Origin: Nemertoderma westbladi
Lineage: Eukaryota > Xenacoelomorpha > Nemertodermatida > Nemertodermatidae
Direction: 5' to 3'
Length of the DNA: 44,675 bases
NCBI GenBank assembly: GCA_032718475.1
Contig: JAUCBJ010005227.1
Coordinates: 1-44,675, forward strand
The notes under the pieces were generated by a model that saw only the letters and a program-made list of their open reading frames with translations, did no database searches and was not told the origin of the DNA. Positions 1 through 10,978 of the stretch are shown here, piece after piece. The stretch's first letter is position 1, and the number at the start of each line of letters is the position of its first letter. The position numbers and the translations under genes are program-made.

Positions 1-868
1 TGTCTGAGTGTTTTTTATTGTTTTTTTTATACAAAACATGATGTCCGTCAAAATGCCCACTTTTTATTACATTATTGTTCAGGAAGGTAAATAATTGTTT
101 ATCTTTCTTAAATAAAAACTAGATACCATAACGAAATATTTGGTAACTAACGTCTGTCAAAATGAAAAGCCGTTAAAATAATCGGCATTACTATGCCCTG
201 GGTAGGGTAACCGCTTTTTGACAAATTTTTTCATGTGAAAATGGATTTTATCATAACAAGACAAAAAAGGTAACTGACTGTTTCTTCCTGTGACTTCCTA
301 TTTCAGACATTTCCCCCCTAGCGCATTCACGCAAGCATAAAATAAACCCCGAAATAGCGAAGGATCACGTGCTTAGGGGTTAGGACAGTCTGCATCACGT
401 AGATGCTCATGATGATAGAGTCAAGATAAGAGCCAGCGTGTAGTTTAGTGTGACAGACTCGTATTTGTTGAGATACTTCCTCAGGCAGCACTTAAGCAGA
501 GATAACCAACACCCTCCTGCCTGAGGTCACCTCAAGAGATGATTGGTCTGCGAGTTGCAGCTGCCTTGCTAACATTTTACTCTAAGCTAGGAATATACGA
601 ATCACTTTGAGATTTTGACACACAACATGTTGTGGCGAACACAAAATACGCATTCACGTAAGCAAGCATAAGTGTAAAATAAGCCTCAAGATAGCGATAG
701 TTTACGTACTCGGGGCGAGAGCTTTCGATCAATGTATAATTTCACTCACCACAATTTCATTACCTATATAAACCAGTATGTGCTCATTATTAGCCAGTTG
801 GCAATTTATCTGATGGCAGTAGGTGAATGAATAGTTTCCACTGCCGTGCTAGCAAACTTATTACATTA
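1..868. other. non-coding left flank with a diverged direct repeat
   Basis: I see no open frame with protein character here. Two stretches resemble each other: about 318-378 and about 645-717 share a CGCATTCACG..AAGCATA core followed by AAATAA, a C-rich step and ATAGCGA. This suggests an old duplication of about 60 bp, 326 bp apart. A CTATATAAA stretch near 763-771 could be a TATA box by chance. The 3' end of the LINE insertion begins just after this segment. Confidence 0.4.
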
Positions 869-879
869 GGCCTAATAAC
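869..879. repeat. target-site duplication, left copy
   Basis: GGCCTAATAAC occurs here and again at 2791-2801, exactly bracketing the LINE fragment between them. An 11-bp perfect direct repeat is in the usual size range for target duplications of endonuclease-type LINEs. Confidence 0.7.
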
Positions 880-2790
880 TACTACTACTAGGATTGGCAT
901 GCTGCATTGCAGCTGCATTTTTAAGAATGCTGTGCCGGCTTGTCAACAAAATTGCACCGCCACAACTCCCTATCACCCATGACATTTGCTAGATCATCCG
1001 CATCTTTAAGGCCAGTGTCCTTTAAGATGCGTCTCAAGAAAGTCATGGGCTGTCCACCATGCTTATTCACTCCATGAGGCTGCCAAAGTACAAGATTATG
1101 CACTGGCTGGTCCTCACGGCGAAAGCAATGTCCTGCAAAGCGGAGGCGATTTTGTTCTAGTGTCAAGCTTGGGGGAACCAATGAGACACCGCCAATGTTA
1201 TATAGTGTCTGGTTGGAGATGTGTGCATTGTACTTGACACAATGAACCCGGCGTAGCATTCTTGTGAATGTGCCATCCAGAGATTGGGTGTCCTCAGCAG
1301 ATAGAGCCCAGCATGGACTCCCGTAGAGGAGTACTGGAACTACTGCTGCTCTAAATAATCGGACCTTAAGTTTCTGATTAATTCTCGGTGACTTCCAAAT
1401 CCTGGAAAGCCTATTCAAGGCTGCCCGCCCATGCCTTTCCCTTACGTATTCGAAGGTCCTCACCCGACTTCCGGATCCATGATCCCAGGTAACAGAAGTC
1501 GTCCACATGCTCTAACATACCATCCTTTGAGCTTATGCTCATCCGATCAGAGACTTGCTGAGGACTTTCAAAGTTAACTGTCAAAATTTTGGTCTTTCTG
1601 GAGTTAATAAAAAGACCAACACTAGAAGCATCATGTTCTAATGAGCTGAGGAGCCGTTGGGCTCCCTCTAATGATTCTGAGAGTACTCCTAAGTCATCAG
1701 CAAAGTCTAGATCAGTTAGGTACTTGGCAGGATTTCCTCGACTTCTGGAGCCAGTAGGTGGAGTTATCATCACCCCATCATCATTATGATGATCTAAGGA
1801 CATGCGTAGAACATAGTCAACCACAATAATGAACAAGAATGGTGCAAGTGTGTCTCCTTGGAGGACGCCCCATAACACTTCAAATGGTTCTGTGTCACCG
1901 TCAACAGTAGACACAAATGTTGTCGAACCATCGTATACTGATCTGATTGCTGCAATAATTTCATCAGGAATCCCATATAATGAAAGTATGCTGAACATAC
2001 GTGAGCGAGAGACTGAATCAAAGGCCTTGAAGAAGTCAACAAAGATAACAGCCACATGCCTGTCTTTCTTTTTTGATAACTCTTCAATTATCCTTCTAAG
2101 TGCCAAAATGGGCTCCATGGTCCCACGACCTTTACGGAACCCATTCTGATTTACACGGAGCAGTCTCTCAATGGGATCCCTGATGCGATTTAATAGAATC
2201 CTATTGTATAGCATTGCAGCAATCGAGATCAATGAGATTCCCCGAAAAGAACCATAGAGTGTTAGGTTGCCCTTCTTGGGAACTGGCACCAACTTATTTG
2301 TTTTCATTTCTTGTGGGACTCTTGTTGTTCGGTACATGTCTACTATGATGGGATAGATGAGCTTTAAACACCCAGGTATTTTAAAGACCTCAGGGGGAAC
2401 ACCATCAACTCCACTGGCATGATTAGTCTTAATGCTCTTTGCAGCAGCCTTCACTTGTGCAAAGGAGATATCGCCAATGGGAATATCTGGGAGTACAGAC
2501 TCAGACACTTTTACTTCTATAAAGTTATCAGGCAATACCCTGTCATTATTGAGGAGCTTTTCAAAGTGGGCTTTCCAACCATTGAGGCGATCGGCTGGTG
2601 ATTCAGCCTTAACCGTGGTGGTTGGTTGGCTTTGCCGCCCAGTAAGCAAATTGATCGATTTCCATGCCTGGGATGATTGCCTGCTGTCGTCAGCATCATT
2701 GATGGCATCAACCTGTTGGTTTATTAGCTCCTGTAGATTAACAGAGTACTGCCTGTTCAGGGACCTAGATGCAGCCTTAACTGCATTCTT
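880..2790 (-). mobile_element. 5'-truncated non-LTR retrotransposon (LINE)
   Basis: The fragment lies between two perfect copies of GGCCTAATAAC. On the minus strand it opens inside the RT linker region with no endonuclease, so it is 5'-truncated, which is usual for target-primed reverse transcription. It ends at 880-892 in a short trinucleotide run (ACT on plus, AGT on minus) instead of poly(A). Some LINE clades, RTE among them, end in such simple repeats. The RT resembles an RTE-like or related endonuclease/RT family, but I cannot fix the clade by eye. Confidence 0.75.
921..2790 (-). pseudogene. LINE reverse transcriptase, truncated and frameshifted
   Basis: In coding order there is a linker (2790-2450), then RT fingers and palm. 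Motif A is VDFFKAFDSV near 2040, the GVLQGDTLAPFLF block is near 1850, and the catalytic motif C is FADD near 1707. A CYLGSWI thumb block follows, then a C-terminal region. The first frame closes at 1411, shortly after GKAWA. Homology resumes in a different frame with ALNRLSRIWKS and runs on to 921, so a single frameshift lies near 1420-1430. The catalytic Asp residues of motifs A and C are present (F replaces the more usual Y in YADD). There is no endonuclease or ORF1, and the upstream frame meets a stop right at the truncation point. This is a dead copy. Confidence 0.85.
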
Positions 2791-2801
2791 GGCCTAATAA
2801 C
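2791..2801. repeat. target-site duplication, right copy
   Basis: Second copy of GGCCTAATAAC (compare 869-879). It marks the 5'-truncated end of the LINE insertion. Confidence 0.7.
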
Positions 2802-3799
2802 AGTTACCGGTGAACCGTGCAATCAACATTAGGACATTAATATTAGCACCAAGAACGGACTCTCGGCCACTCAGTCCATTACGAGGTACAAGCCATGGCA
2901 GAGCTTAGGTAACACATTCACAAAGTCGAACAGTCGGGATCCCGAGACCAACACATGATCCCGCACAGTGGAAACTACAGCTAAAGCGACAATGATGATG
3001 AGTGGACCTGAACTCGCTGATACACCTCAGGGTTCCAAGAGGAGGAGCACTCCACCTTGAACCCCCAGCGAGAAGGATGCAACCATATGTGAGGTGGTGA
3101 TACAGTGGTACCATACCAGCCTGCTACACTGTATCAATCGGAGGAGGGATGTGGATCAGTCGGGGTGAGGAGTGTGGATCAGTATGGGATGAGGAACGCA
3201 GCTTGACACGCGAAGATGAGGTGGTGAGTACTGGGACCACTGGTCAACAGGGGGATATATGTGGCGTGCGGCCCGACGGAATGGCAGCGGGCAGGCCCAC
3301 AGTACCGCCGCTGGATGAGGAGAAACCAAGGAAGTCTACCAGTGGAGGATGAGGACGTAGATGAAAGCCAGAGATAAACACGAGGCCACAATACTACGAG
3401 GAGCCTCCTCAACAACACAAAGAAGTCGGGTAAAGTAGATTGGACTAAACTCCAGCAACAGGTTGGTTCATGTAATAAACATTTCGAGTGCTTTGTAAGG
3501 GAACTCCTCTTGTAAAGGTCACTAGAGGGATATCTTTCATCGGGTGTGTGAGATACTCGATAAAGTTATTTTATAGTTCTGTAAAGTAATAATATACTTA
3601 GAGTCATATAAATGTCCAATATATTATGTAATTAATGCTTCATTATTTATTTATACAGCTTATCATTATATATAGGATTTCTTCTACATAGGTATCATTT
3701 ACTATATAGGAACGTTGTAAGTAAGTATAAAAATTATTAATATCCTCGTTCACTCAAATAGGAATGCTTAACATTGTAATATGGAGTTTCAATAACGTT
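2802..3799. other. no confident gene; LTR-like sequence at its right side
   Basis: Positions 2802-3480 hold only short frames on both strands and some GTGTGGATCAGT-type repetition near 3150-3185. About 3557-3597 resembles 18790-18825 (shared AAGTTA.TTTATAG..CTGTAAAGT core, roughly 30 of 35 positions by eye). In both places it lies on the 3' side of the same copia-like coding fragment. This stretch is therefore probably 3' untranslated or LTR sequence of that element. Confidence 0.35.
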
Positions 3800-4520
3800 T
3801 CGTTTCTTCAATGGTATTTCTTCCAAGTCTTTCTCGATTATCTGCTGCTGTCCTATGTTAGCACTTAATACATTATGCAATAACCATCAACCGAGGTCAT
3901 CCAATCCTGTAGATCCCAACGATGTTATCTTCTGTTGAATTATTTCCAGACTCGTCTTTGATGAGGCAGCCATTAGATCATGACTTGTGACGTTAGTTCC
4001 GTTTTTCCATATAATAACGCTCCTGTTCCTTCGAGAAGAAATAGAATCTGAGGTGTATACCATGTCTATTGTTTTGTCTGTATGTTTTCCTCCTGTCGTG
4101 TAAGATTCGAATCATAGTAACCACTCGTCCGGGTTTCTTTCATGGCTTTCAGAGCGTCTATGCCCCCTGAATATCTGAATTCCTGACGAGCAGCATGCAT
4201 GGCATTAATATTGTCTGCAACTACAGTGCTTGTGATGTTTCCTTCTAAGGGTAGTAGTTTATTATACTCTACTGTAGGACGCATTGGATTTTTCCCATTT
4301 GAAATCTAATTGAATGGGTGAAAACCCATGAATATTAGTTAATGCATTGTGAGCAGCAACTGCCCATGCCACTGCCAATCAATTTCACATTTTTCTTGAG
4401 CCATTATCTTTTGAACATCTAAGCCAAGAACTGCATTCTGTCATTCACACAGACCATTAGACCATGGTGATTCAGCAGCAGTAGGCAGATTGTATGAGGA
4501 GTAGGTGATCATCACAGAAG
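3800..4520 (-). pseudogene. copia-like integrase core and downstream fragment, decayed
   Basis: Reading leftwards from about 4520, TAAESPWSNGLCE is the end of a retroviral-type integrase core; the E of NGLCE fits the third residue of the DDE triad. A stop follows at once, and then the region normally written W..A..A.N...N..G.SP appears in broken frames (4300-4400). Next comes an open stretch (4066-4284) with RPTVEYNKLLPLEG and NINAMHAARQEF, typical of sequence just after this integrase core. Farther left, TGLDDLG (3890-3911) and a basic end near 3800-3821 match the second copy at 19255-19497. The first two integrase Asp residues, protease and RT are absent. Known: such elements are common in aquatic invertebrates. 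Inferred: one internally deleted copy together with the gag fragment to the right. Confidence 0.7.
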
Positions 4521-4544
4521 TGGGAGGTTTCATTGTCAACTCCA

Positions 4545-5405
4545 GTCCTCCTCTGAACGCAACTACCTGCATAGTTGTAAATACTCCCACACATTAAACA
4601 TTTACTTATATTACCATATCGATCCAGGGGATTTCTTACTGGACCAGAACCCCAACTTTGTCCTTGGCCAAACTGATATGAAGAACTCTACCTCTGCCAA
4701 ACTGATCTGAAAACTGACCTCAACCAAACTGATCACTATGTCCAGTCCACTATACTGTCCACTTGAATACTGATTCTGCCTTCGATAATTAAATCTACCA
4801 ACTTCTCCCCCACGCTGCACTGGTAACCTTTAAATCTTCTATCAAAAGTAAAAGGTCTTCAGCTATTTCATCTGAACACACTTTTTCCTTTTGCTTTATA
4901 TCCAACTCACCTAATTCTGATGAAACATCATTTCTTTTCCATGAAATTTTATTTAAGGTGTCTTGCATACCTTTGACACTTAAAACAGAGACAGAGACAG
5001 ACCTTGCAAGTTGTTCTTCTGTGCATGACAGTCCAGTTCTCGTTAAAAGTCTGAATACAATCACCCCATCAGGCAGCTCCATACCATGTTTCCTTAACTT
5101 TGAATATAAATTATCAAATTCCACCAGATATTCCTCCATGGTTATCCCAACTGGGCGTATATATTTCTCAAAATTCTCATAAGAACAAAATATCAACAGC
5201 TCCTTGTCCATTAAACATAAATCGTCAGCTTAGTTATTACTTTCTCCAGTCCGTCTTCACCGCTTAATTCAGCAATTGGTATATCTACATGCCATATTTC
5301 TATTTCCTTTTTCCAGTCGCCATAGGAAAGATCTGCACGCACTTTGGGGGGTATTTTATAACTTGCCACACATGCCGATTCCGCCATTTTATTAAGGAAA
5401 ACCAT
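4545..5405 (-). pseudogene. copia-like gag fragment with altered zinc knuckle
   Basis: The N-terminal piece (5211-5405) contains YGDWKKEIEIW, a typical gag start of this group. A frameshift near 5212 leads into the main piece (4795-5211) with YENFEKYIRP, YLVEFDNLYSKL and HGMELPDGVIVFRLL, matching UBN2/Retrotran_gag-type capsid helices. A second frame change near 4800 enters a Gly/Arg/Gln-rich linker with RGGE and YRRQNQ. A CCHC-type knuckle follows near 4565-4610, reading CLMCGSIYNYAGSC, where the expected His is Asn. That spacing is C-x2-C-x4-N-x4-C, so zinc binding would be damaged. The next recognisable sequence leftwards is already integrase, so protease and the first part of integrase were deleted. 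Confidence 0.7.
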
Positions 5406-8259
5406 GCTCTGCTACCATGAAATATTGACTATAAAGATAGTATCACTCCTGACTGTCCTACATATATTTTAGATATTATTTCAGATAACACAATTACACC
5501 CTGACACCAGTAGGCATGAGACACCGGTTACTCCTATACCAGTAGACTTTACTGCAGTAAGGTCTGGTACAGATAACCCTATTTCTACAATAAGCTCCCA
5601 TAACTCTTATATTAGGTCCAAGGGTGATCCTAACATCCACATCCCGGGTATCCTGTCTTCTTCGGTTTTGTAATCTGTATATATGTCAGTACCTCGTATC
5701 GGGTGTCCTGGGCTACTGTTAGAGCCTCTTCAACTGTTGCTTGTTTATTACGTCTAGCTCCCTCAACTTCTGTGTTTCTTTATCTTTATAGTAAATCCAT
5801 TACCATCTGTTCTAGCACACCACATTTCTCCTTATAATATGTCTTCCCTTGTCTTCTATGTAATCCCTCGGTCCGGGTTTGTTCCAATATAGATTGGAAT
5901 TATCTGATGATGTTCCCACATCATTTAATACTTGTTGTACCGCAATACCTTTTCCAAGGTATCTCGTCCCATCATCAAATATCCTACCACAATATATATC
6001 CCGTTGGCTTGATTATTCGTCGTTGCTCTATCACTTGACTCGCTCCCCGCCACATCCGTACCGATCGCATTCGTGTTTGCCTAACCGGTGGACTAGGTGA
6101 TCTACTCCATAATAATATAGTCTTCTCATCCGAGTCAAGACTCCTACCCATGCGACTCTTTACTGCTGCTTTGTAGTCCCAATACTCATCTTTCTTGGGT
6201 ACTATATTTTCGTCGTCATCCCTTTGGATCCTTTGTCCTTGTTTGTCCTTGTTACGTGTCTTTCTATTTCCATTATCCTCATCCGCATGGGCTTAAATCT
6301 GGTGGCCATCCAATGCCTGTATTCTCTATCAGTCCTGGTATCTGTTGCTTGTTGTGTCTATGTTGCCATTGTTTAGATAAGATCAGAAGTACTCACTCAT
6401 AGTACTGGTTCATCGTCGTCACCGTTCACTATCTGGAAATCGCTAAGCTGCATATCGCGTTGCAAGCTAGATATCCCTATACTACTACTAAATTTACTCA
6501 GACAGATCGCCATCCTGTCCATCGGATACTTTAGTTCCTTGTTATCAAATACATTGAAATGTAAATCATCAGTATTGTAAGCGATAACGTTTCCACTTCC
6601 TATTCCTCATAATGGTTTGGTTGCCACTATTAGTGCCTTCCTCATCGTCATTACCATTCTTCCAGTCTTTTGAAACTTCATCGGTTCTTCACCTTATGAT
6701 GTATGCCATAAGCAGACACAAGAAAGAATTCAGCATCGTTTTTACTTGTATTATATATTCCTGTGTTTTGTTTACCCATTAGGTTCTTTGGCGTTTCTCC
6801 TTGGATTTGATGTAGGTGCATCCTCGCTTCCACTACATTATTTATTATCAGCCTCCCATACATAGTTGTCAACATTTCTTTATGTGCTAACCAGAATTTC
6901 TTCTATAACGCTGCCTTTCCATCATGTCTCACTATCGTCACAGTCTTGATAGACTCATCATTGGACTTTATGCCACTCTATAGGGCGTCCCTCTTTATCA
7001 ATGAGTTCATTTATTACTATTACCTTTCTCTATTGTATCTATAATGCTATGTTTCAATATCTTTAATTAAATTAATTTAAACTTATCCTAGTGCCTAAAT
7101 AATTTAGTAGAATCATTAACAACCCACTATCCTAATCCTAATTTAATTTAGAGTTAGTTGATTTATTCATTTGTTTCTCTTGTGGCTGTAAATACCCATA
7201 ATTGTACGTCACTCAAACAAATAAAAACGCAATAATTTTTATTGTCCGTTTAAATCACTCATGATGACCTTTTTTTGACAGTATATGTCCTCCAGAAATT
7301 TACCGTTACGTTTCGTGCTACCGGTTTCTCTACTGCTGTTCTCTCAGGCTATCAGTACCGGTATTAGTAAATAGAGCACTATTTTGCAGTATTGCATGTA
7401 CAGATGTAGGTATAAAGCAGGTATTTTAGTACCGGTACCGGCACCGGTACTGCTGTAGGCCTACTGTGTAGCCTACCATTTAAATACGGTACTGGTAGGC
7501 CTACCGGCTGACCGGTTGTTTTGGTTAGAAAATCCCGCCTCTGTAACCTGCTCCTTTCCCTGATTTGGTAAAGTGACTGTTTATTGTTTTGGTTAGAAAG
7601 GCCCGCCTCTGTAACCTGCTCCTTTCCTTCATTTTGTAAAGTGACTGTTTATTGTTTTGGTTAGAAAATCCCGCCTCTGTAACCTGCCCCTTTCCCTCAA
7701 TTAGTTGAATGATCGTTTATATGTCTATATATGTCTGAATATGTCTAATTTATCGTATGTCTTCATATAATATACATAATATGTCATCATTCTTTCATCA
7801 GCACACTTTAATTTAATTTAGCTGGATTCTTCGTAATATAAATGTAAATTCCTAAATAATTCCTATAAATATAATTCTATCCTAGGGCCTAATATAAATA
7901 TCCTACTTTATTATATTACTTTATGACTTTATTTTACTGCTAATGGGTATACGCCAGGGTTTTATTTTCCCCGCACTTTTATTGAGCCTGTTCATATAAA
8001 CATCATTTGTTTATTGGTCTTAGAATGGCTTTCTTATCACTCTTCACTGTCCTTAGTTCGACTGTCCTGACATGCCTATCTCTCCCGGTTTTTGTACCGA
8101 CTACTCTGGCTAATATCTAGTCGAAGTAAGTCCTATTCTATTATACTATTATAAGGACTATACTAGTCCTTATACTATTATCTTAATAATTTGTTTAATA
8201 GAAGCAACTAGCACTATTCGTTCTGTGAGTTGAATATACATAACTGCACAGTGCACCTG
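5406..8259. other. long stretch without a recognisable gene
   Basis: Only short frames occur. One minus-strand frame of 65 codons (6678-6875) matches no family I know. From about 7000 the DNA becomes AT-rich. It contains ACCGGTACCGGCACCGGTAC-type overlapping palindromes near 7430-7450, a 68-bp tandem array (listed separately), and a short perfect inverted repeat at 8150-8174 (11-bp arms, 3-base loop). Confidence 0.4.
7516..7719. repeat. tandem repeat, 3 x 68 bp
   Basis: Units start at 7516, 7584 and 7652 with the motif TTGTTTTGGTTAGAAA, so the period is exactly 68 bp. Units 1 and 2 are nearly identical; the last third of unit 3 is more diverged. There is no coding potential and no clear dyad inside the unit. 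Confidence 0.85.
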
Positions 8260-8389
8260 ATACATGGAGGATACATGGAACACCAAATTTATTAAACACA
8301 TTTACAGTTTGTAACTCCAGCACCGAATAAAAGTAATGATTGTCTAAAAGGTTGTAAAGTAAGGATAACAGTACATAATTTGAAAAGAT

Positions 8390-9685
8390 CTACGCCAATA
8401 AGTTATTACGATGTTTAAATGCCTTACATGTGAAAATAGATAGATTTTTTATTTCAAGTCTGGACTGAGATAAAACTAGTTTCCGAAATTTGTATACGGT
8501 TGGGATTATGTGGAAATACCGTTTTATGTATTCTGATCTGAGTTCTCTGTAAGCCGGACATATCAATAAAAAATGTAGTTCATCTTCGATTGCCCCTGAA
8601 TTACAAATCCGACACAGTCTCTCCGAAGTCGCTTGTCGTTCCCACCATCCAACCTCAATCTGCAAGCGGTGACTAGTACACCTTGCGAACAAGGGCCAAC
8701 TTTAAGGCGGGGGAATCTTTCAGCAGATTGAGGTATTGTTCAGTCGCAAATCTGTCCTTTATGTATAGTCTTCCCTTGGGAGAAAGGTCAATGCTAATCC
8801 ACCAAGATTGTATGAAGTGGTCACCCAAAACCTGTCTAACGGTTCTCAAAAACCCATTACGATCTTCAACCTCTTGGTTGTTCCACGCCCAGCTTAACCC
8901 TATACTATCTAAGCAGTCTCTAACTCTAGAAGCCCAGTTGACCACAGATCCATTGGTAACTGAGTCCTGATACAGTTCAAGGTAAGTCTTCGTACTTAGC
9001 CTATGGTTGGGTAGATAAAGCAGGCGTAACCAGAACTTTAATGTCATGAACTTCCTGTGAGTAATAAGGGGCATCACGCCTGACTCGCCATACACCATGA
9101 AGTTTGGCGTACTGGACTTTAGACCAATAATATACTTGAGAAAGGACAGCTGTACTTTTTCGATATCATTGCCCGCATGGAAACCCCAAACTTCGGCACC
9201 ATAATTCAATATTGGTATAATAAGAGTTGAAAATAGTGGAGATCAAATGATATATTCGAGAATTCGCTTAGATATCTGAATAGAGAAAAGAGTGCCTTCT
9301 TTGCTTTCATTGCCAGCACCTTCTGCGCTACAACAAAACTTCCAGAGGAAGAAAACTCGATCCCTAGATATGTGTATGAAGTTACAACTTTTACAGTTTG
9401 GCTCTTGTAAGTCCATTTATCAGCTACTGAGGTGGAACCACCCTGTCGGAAAACTACGATATTAGTTTTATCTAAATTGACTGTCAGGGCCCAGTAGTCA
9501 GCATAGTGTCTGAGCTTATCAAGAGCATGTTGTAGACTTTCTCTGGAATTTGCAACCAAGACAACGTCGTCAGCGTATAAAAGAAGATACAGACCGAAGT
9601 ATTCAAAATCTAAACCTGTGAGACCACTTCTTGCCAGTTCATACTCTAGGTCGTTTAGAAATAAAGAAAACAAAATAGGGGACAA
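8390..9685 (-). pseudogene. LINE ORF2, RT palm to C-terminal zinc-binding region
   Basis: The right part (9206-9685) begins at LSPILFSLFLND and carries the catalytic YADD (near 9555) plus the SYTYLGIEF thumb block. An in-frame stop sits just before LSPILF (near 9690). After a frame change near 9207 the sequence continues with NYGAEVWGF and MVYGESGVMPL, typical of the region C-terminal to RT in CR1/L2-like LINEs. The last piece (8390-8692), in another frame, contains RLCRICNSG..EDELHFLLICPAY. That is a C-x2-C...H...C zinc-binding motif typical of the end of such proteins. Three frames for one protein show it is dead. Confidence 0.8.
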
Positions 9686-10978
9686 TCATTCTCCCTGCAT
9701 TACACCTAATAGACAGTCGAAACTAGGAGATACTTCACTGTTCCAACGTACCTTTACCGTTACTGAACTGTACATTGCTTTGATTATATCAAATATTTTA
9801 CCCTTAAATCCGACTGCGTCAAGTTTAAGCCATAATGCGTTTCGATCAATGCAATCAAACGCTTTCTTGTAGTCTACAAATGCAGTGTACAGTTTCAGAT
9901 GACCATGTTTTCCAGAAGTGAAAAAATCTACAAAACCGTGAAGAACAAAGATGTGGACCAGGGCGGAATCCTGCTTGCGCCTCTGTGATTATACCAAGGC
10001 CCTCCGACCACCATAATAATCGACTATTCAATATTGTTGTGAACAGTTTACCTAGCGCACTGAGTAGAGCAATACCACAGTAGTTATTTGTGTCTAGACT
10101 ATTACCTTTCTATTTTATATATGGGGGTAACCAGTGCTGTTGGCCAGGCATGAGGGAAATGTCCGAAATACAGTACAGCATTAAACAAAATTAGGATTGT
10201 TGGCAGGAGAGCTTCCTTAGTGTCAATGAAGAACTCATTTAGGAGAAGATATACGCCTGGGGACTTGCCACGCCTCAGTCTGTTAACTGCACAAACAAGC
10301 TCCTCCATGGAAATTGGTTGCGAAGCTTCACCCTCTAAAACGGACCTGCTAAACTGAACATCAATTTCTTGTTCCAGCCATATACCAATGTCCTGAAAAC
10401 TGGAGGAGGTGTCGATCAAGCTACGGAAGTGGACCTCAAAGTCTTTAAGGGTTGGATGATTTCTAGTGGCAGAAGAGTCAGAGTCTCCAGTGGCCTTGGT
10501 CAGCATTTTACAGAATTTTTTAGATTCAGAGCATCTAATTTTTTCTAGTTTGTCAGAATGTTCTAACCGGAATTGCACTCTAGATTGTCGTAGAGTTCTA
10601 CTGTAAGCCCCCACTACGGGATTTCGATAAACAATTGAAAGTTTCAGGCGTTCTACTCATTCGCCATTGGTTGAGCGCTCTGCAAAAATCATGTTGTTGG
10701 TTAAGGCACTCATCTGTATACCATGGGGCACTAACATTAGTTGAAAGGTGGTTTGTATTTGTGACATTAGCTTTAAAATACTTAGATGCCGATTCAGTGA
10801 TGCAGTTTGACAGTTTTTCGGTAGCCTCATCTGTTAGTTTGGTAGAGTAAATGCCACTAATTAAAGAATCCTGTAAATCCTCTAGTTGCGACTGTACTGT
10901 GGGTGACTGGAGATCATTTATGAATGCAGGTTTGAGGGTCTCTTTCCAGAACAAATCACATAGTCTATTGTAGACCAA
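9686..10978 (-). pseudogene. LINE ORF2, linker and RT fingers
   Basis: The piece at 10598-10978 carries the linker (APWYTDECLNQQHDFCRAL near 10740). The next piece (10102-10614) has a linker helix and the RT entry block LRRGKSPGVYLLLNEFF, then LVTPIYKIER, followed by a frameshift near 10105. The 9690-10100 part then shows NNYCGIALLSALGKLF and, after more breaks, the IDRNALWLKL-type motif A region. The part left of 10387 and right of 11319 is duplicated at 15821-17122; the part between is missing there. Confidence 0.7.
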
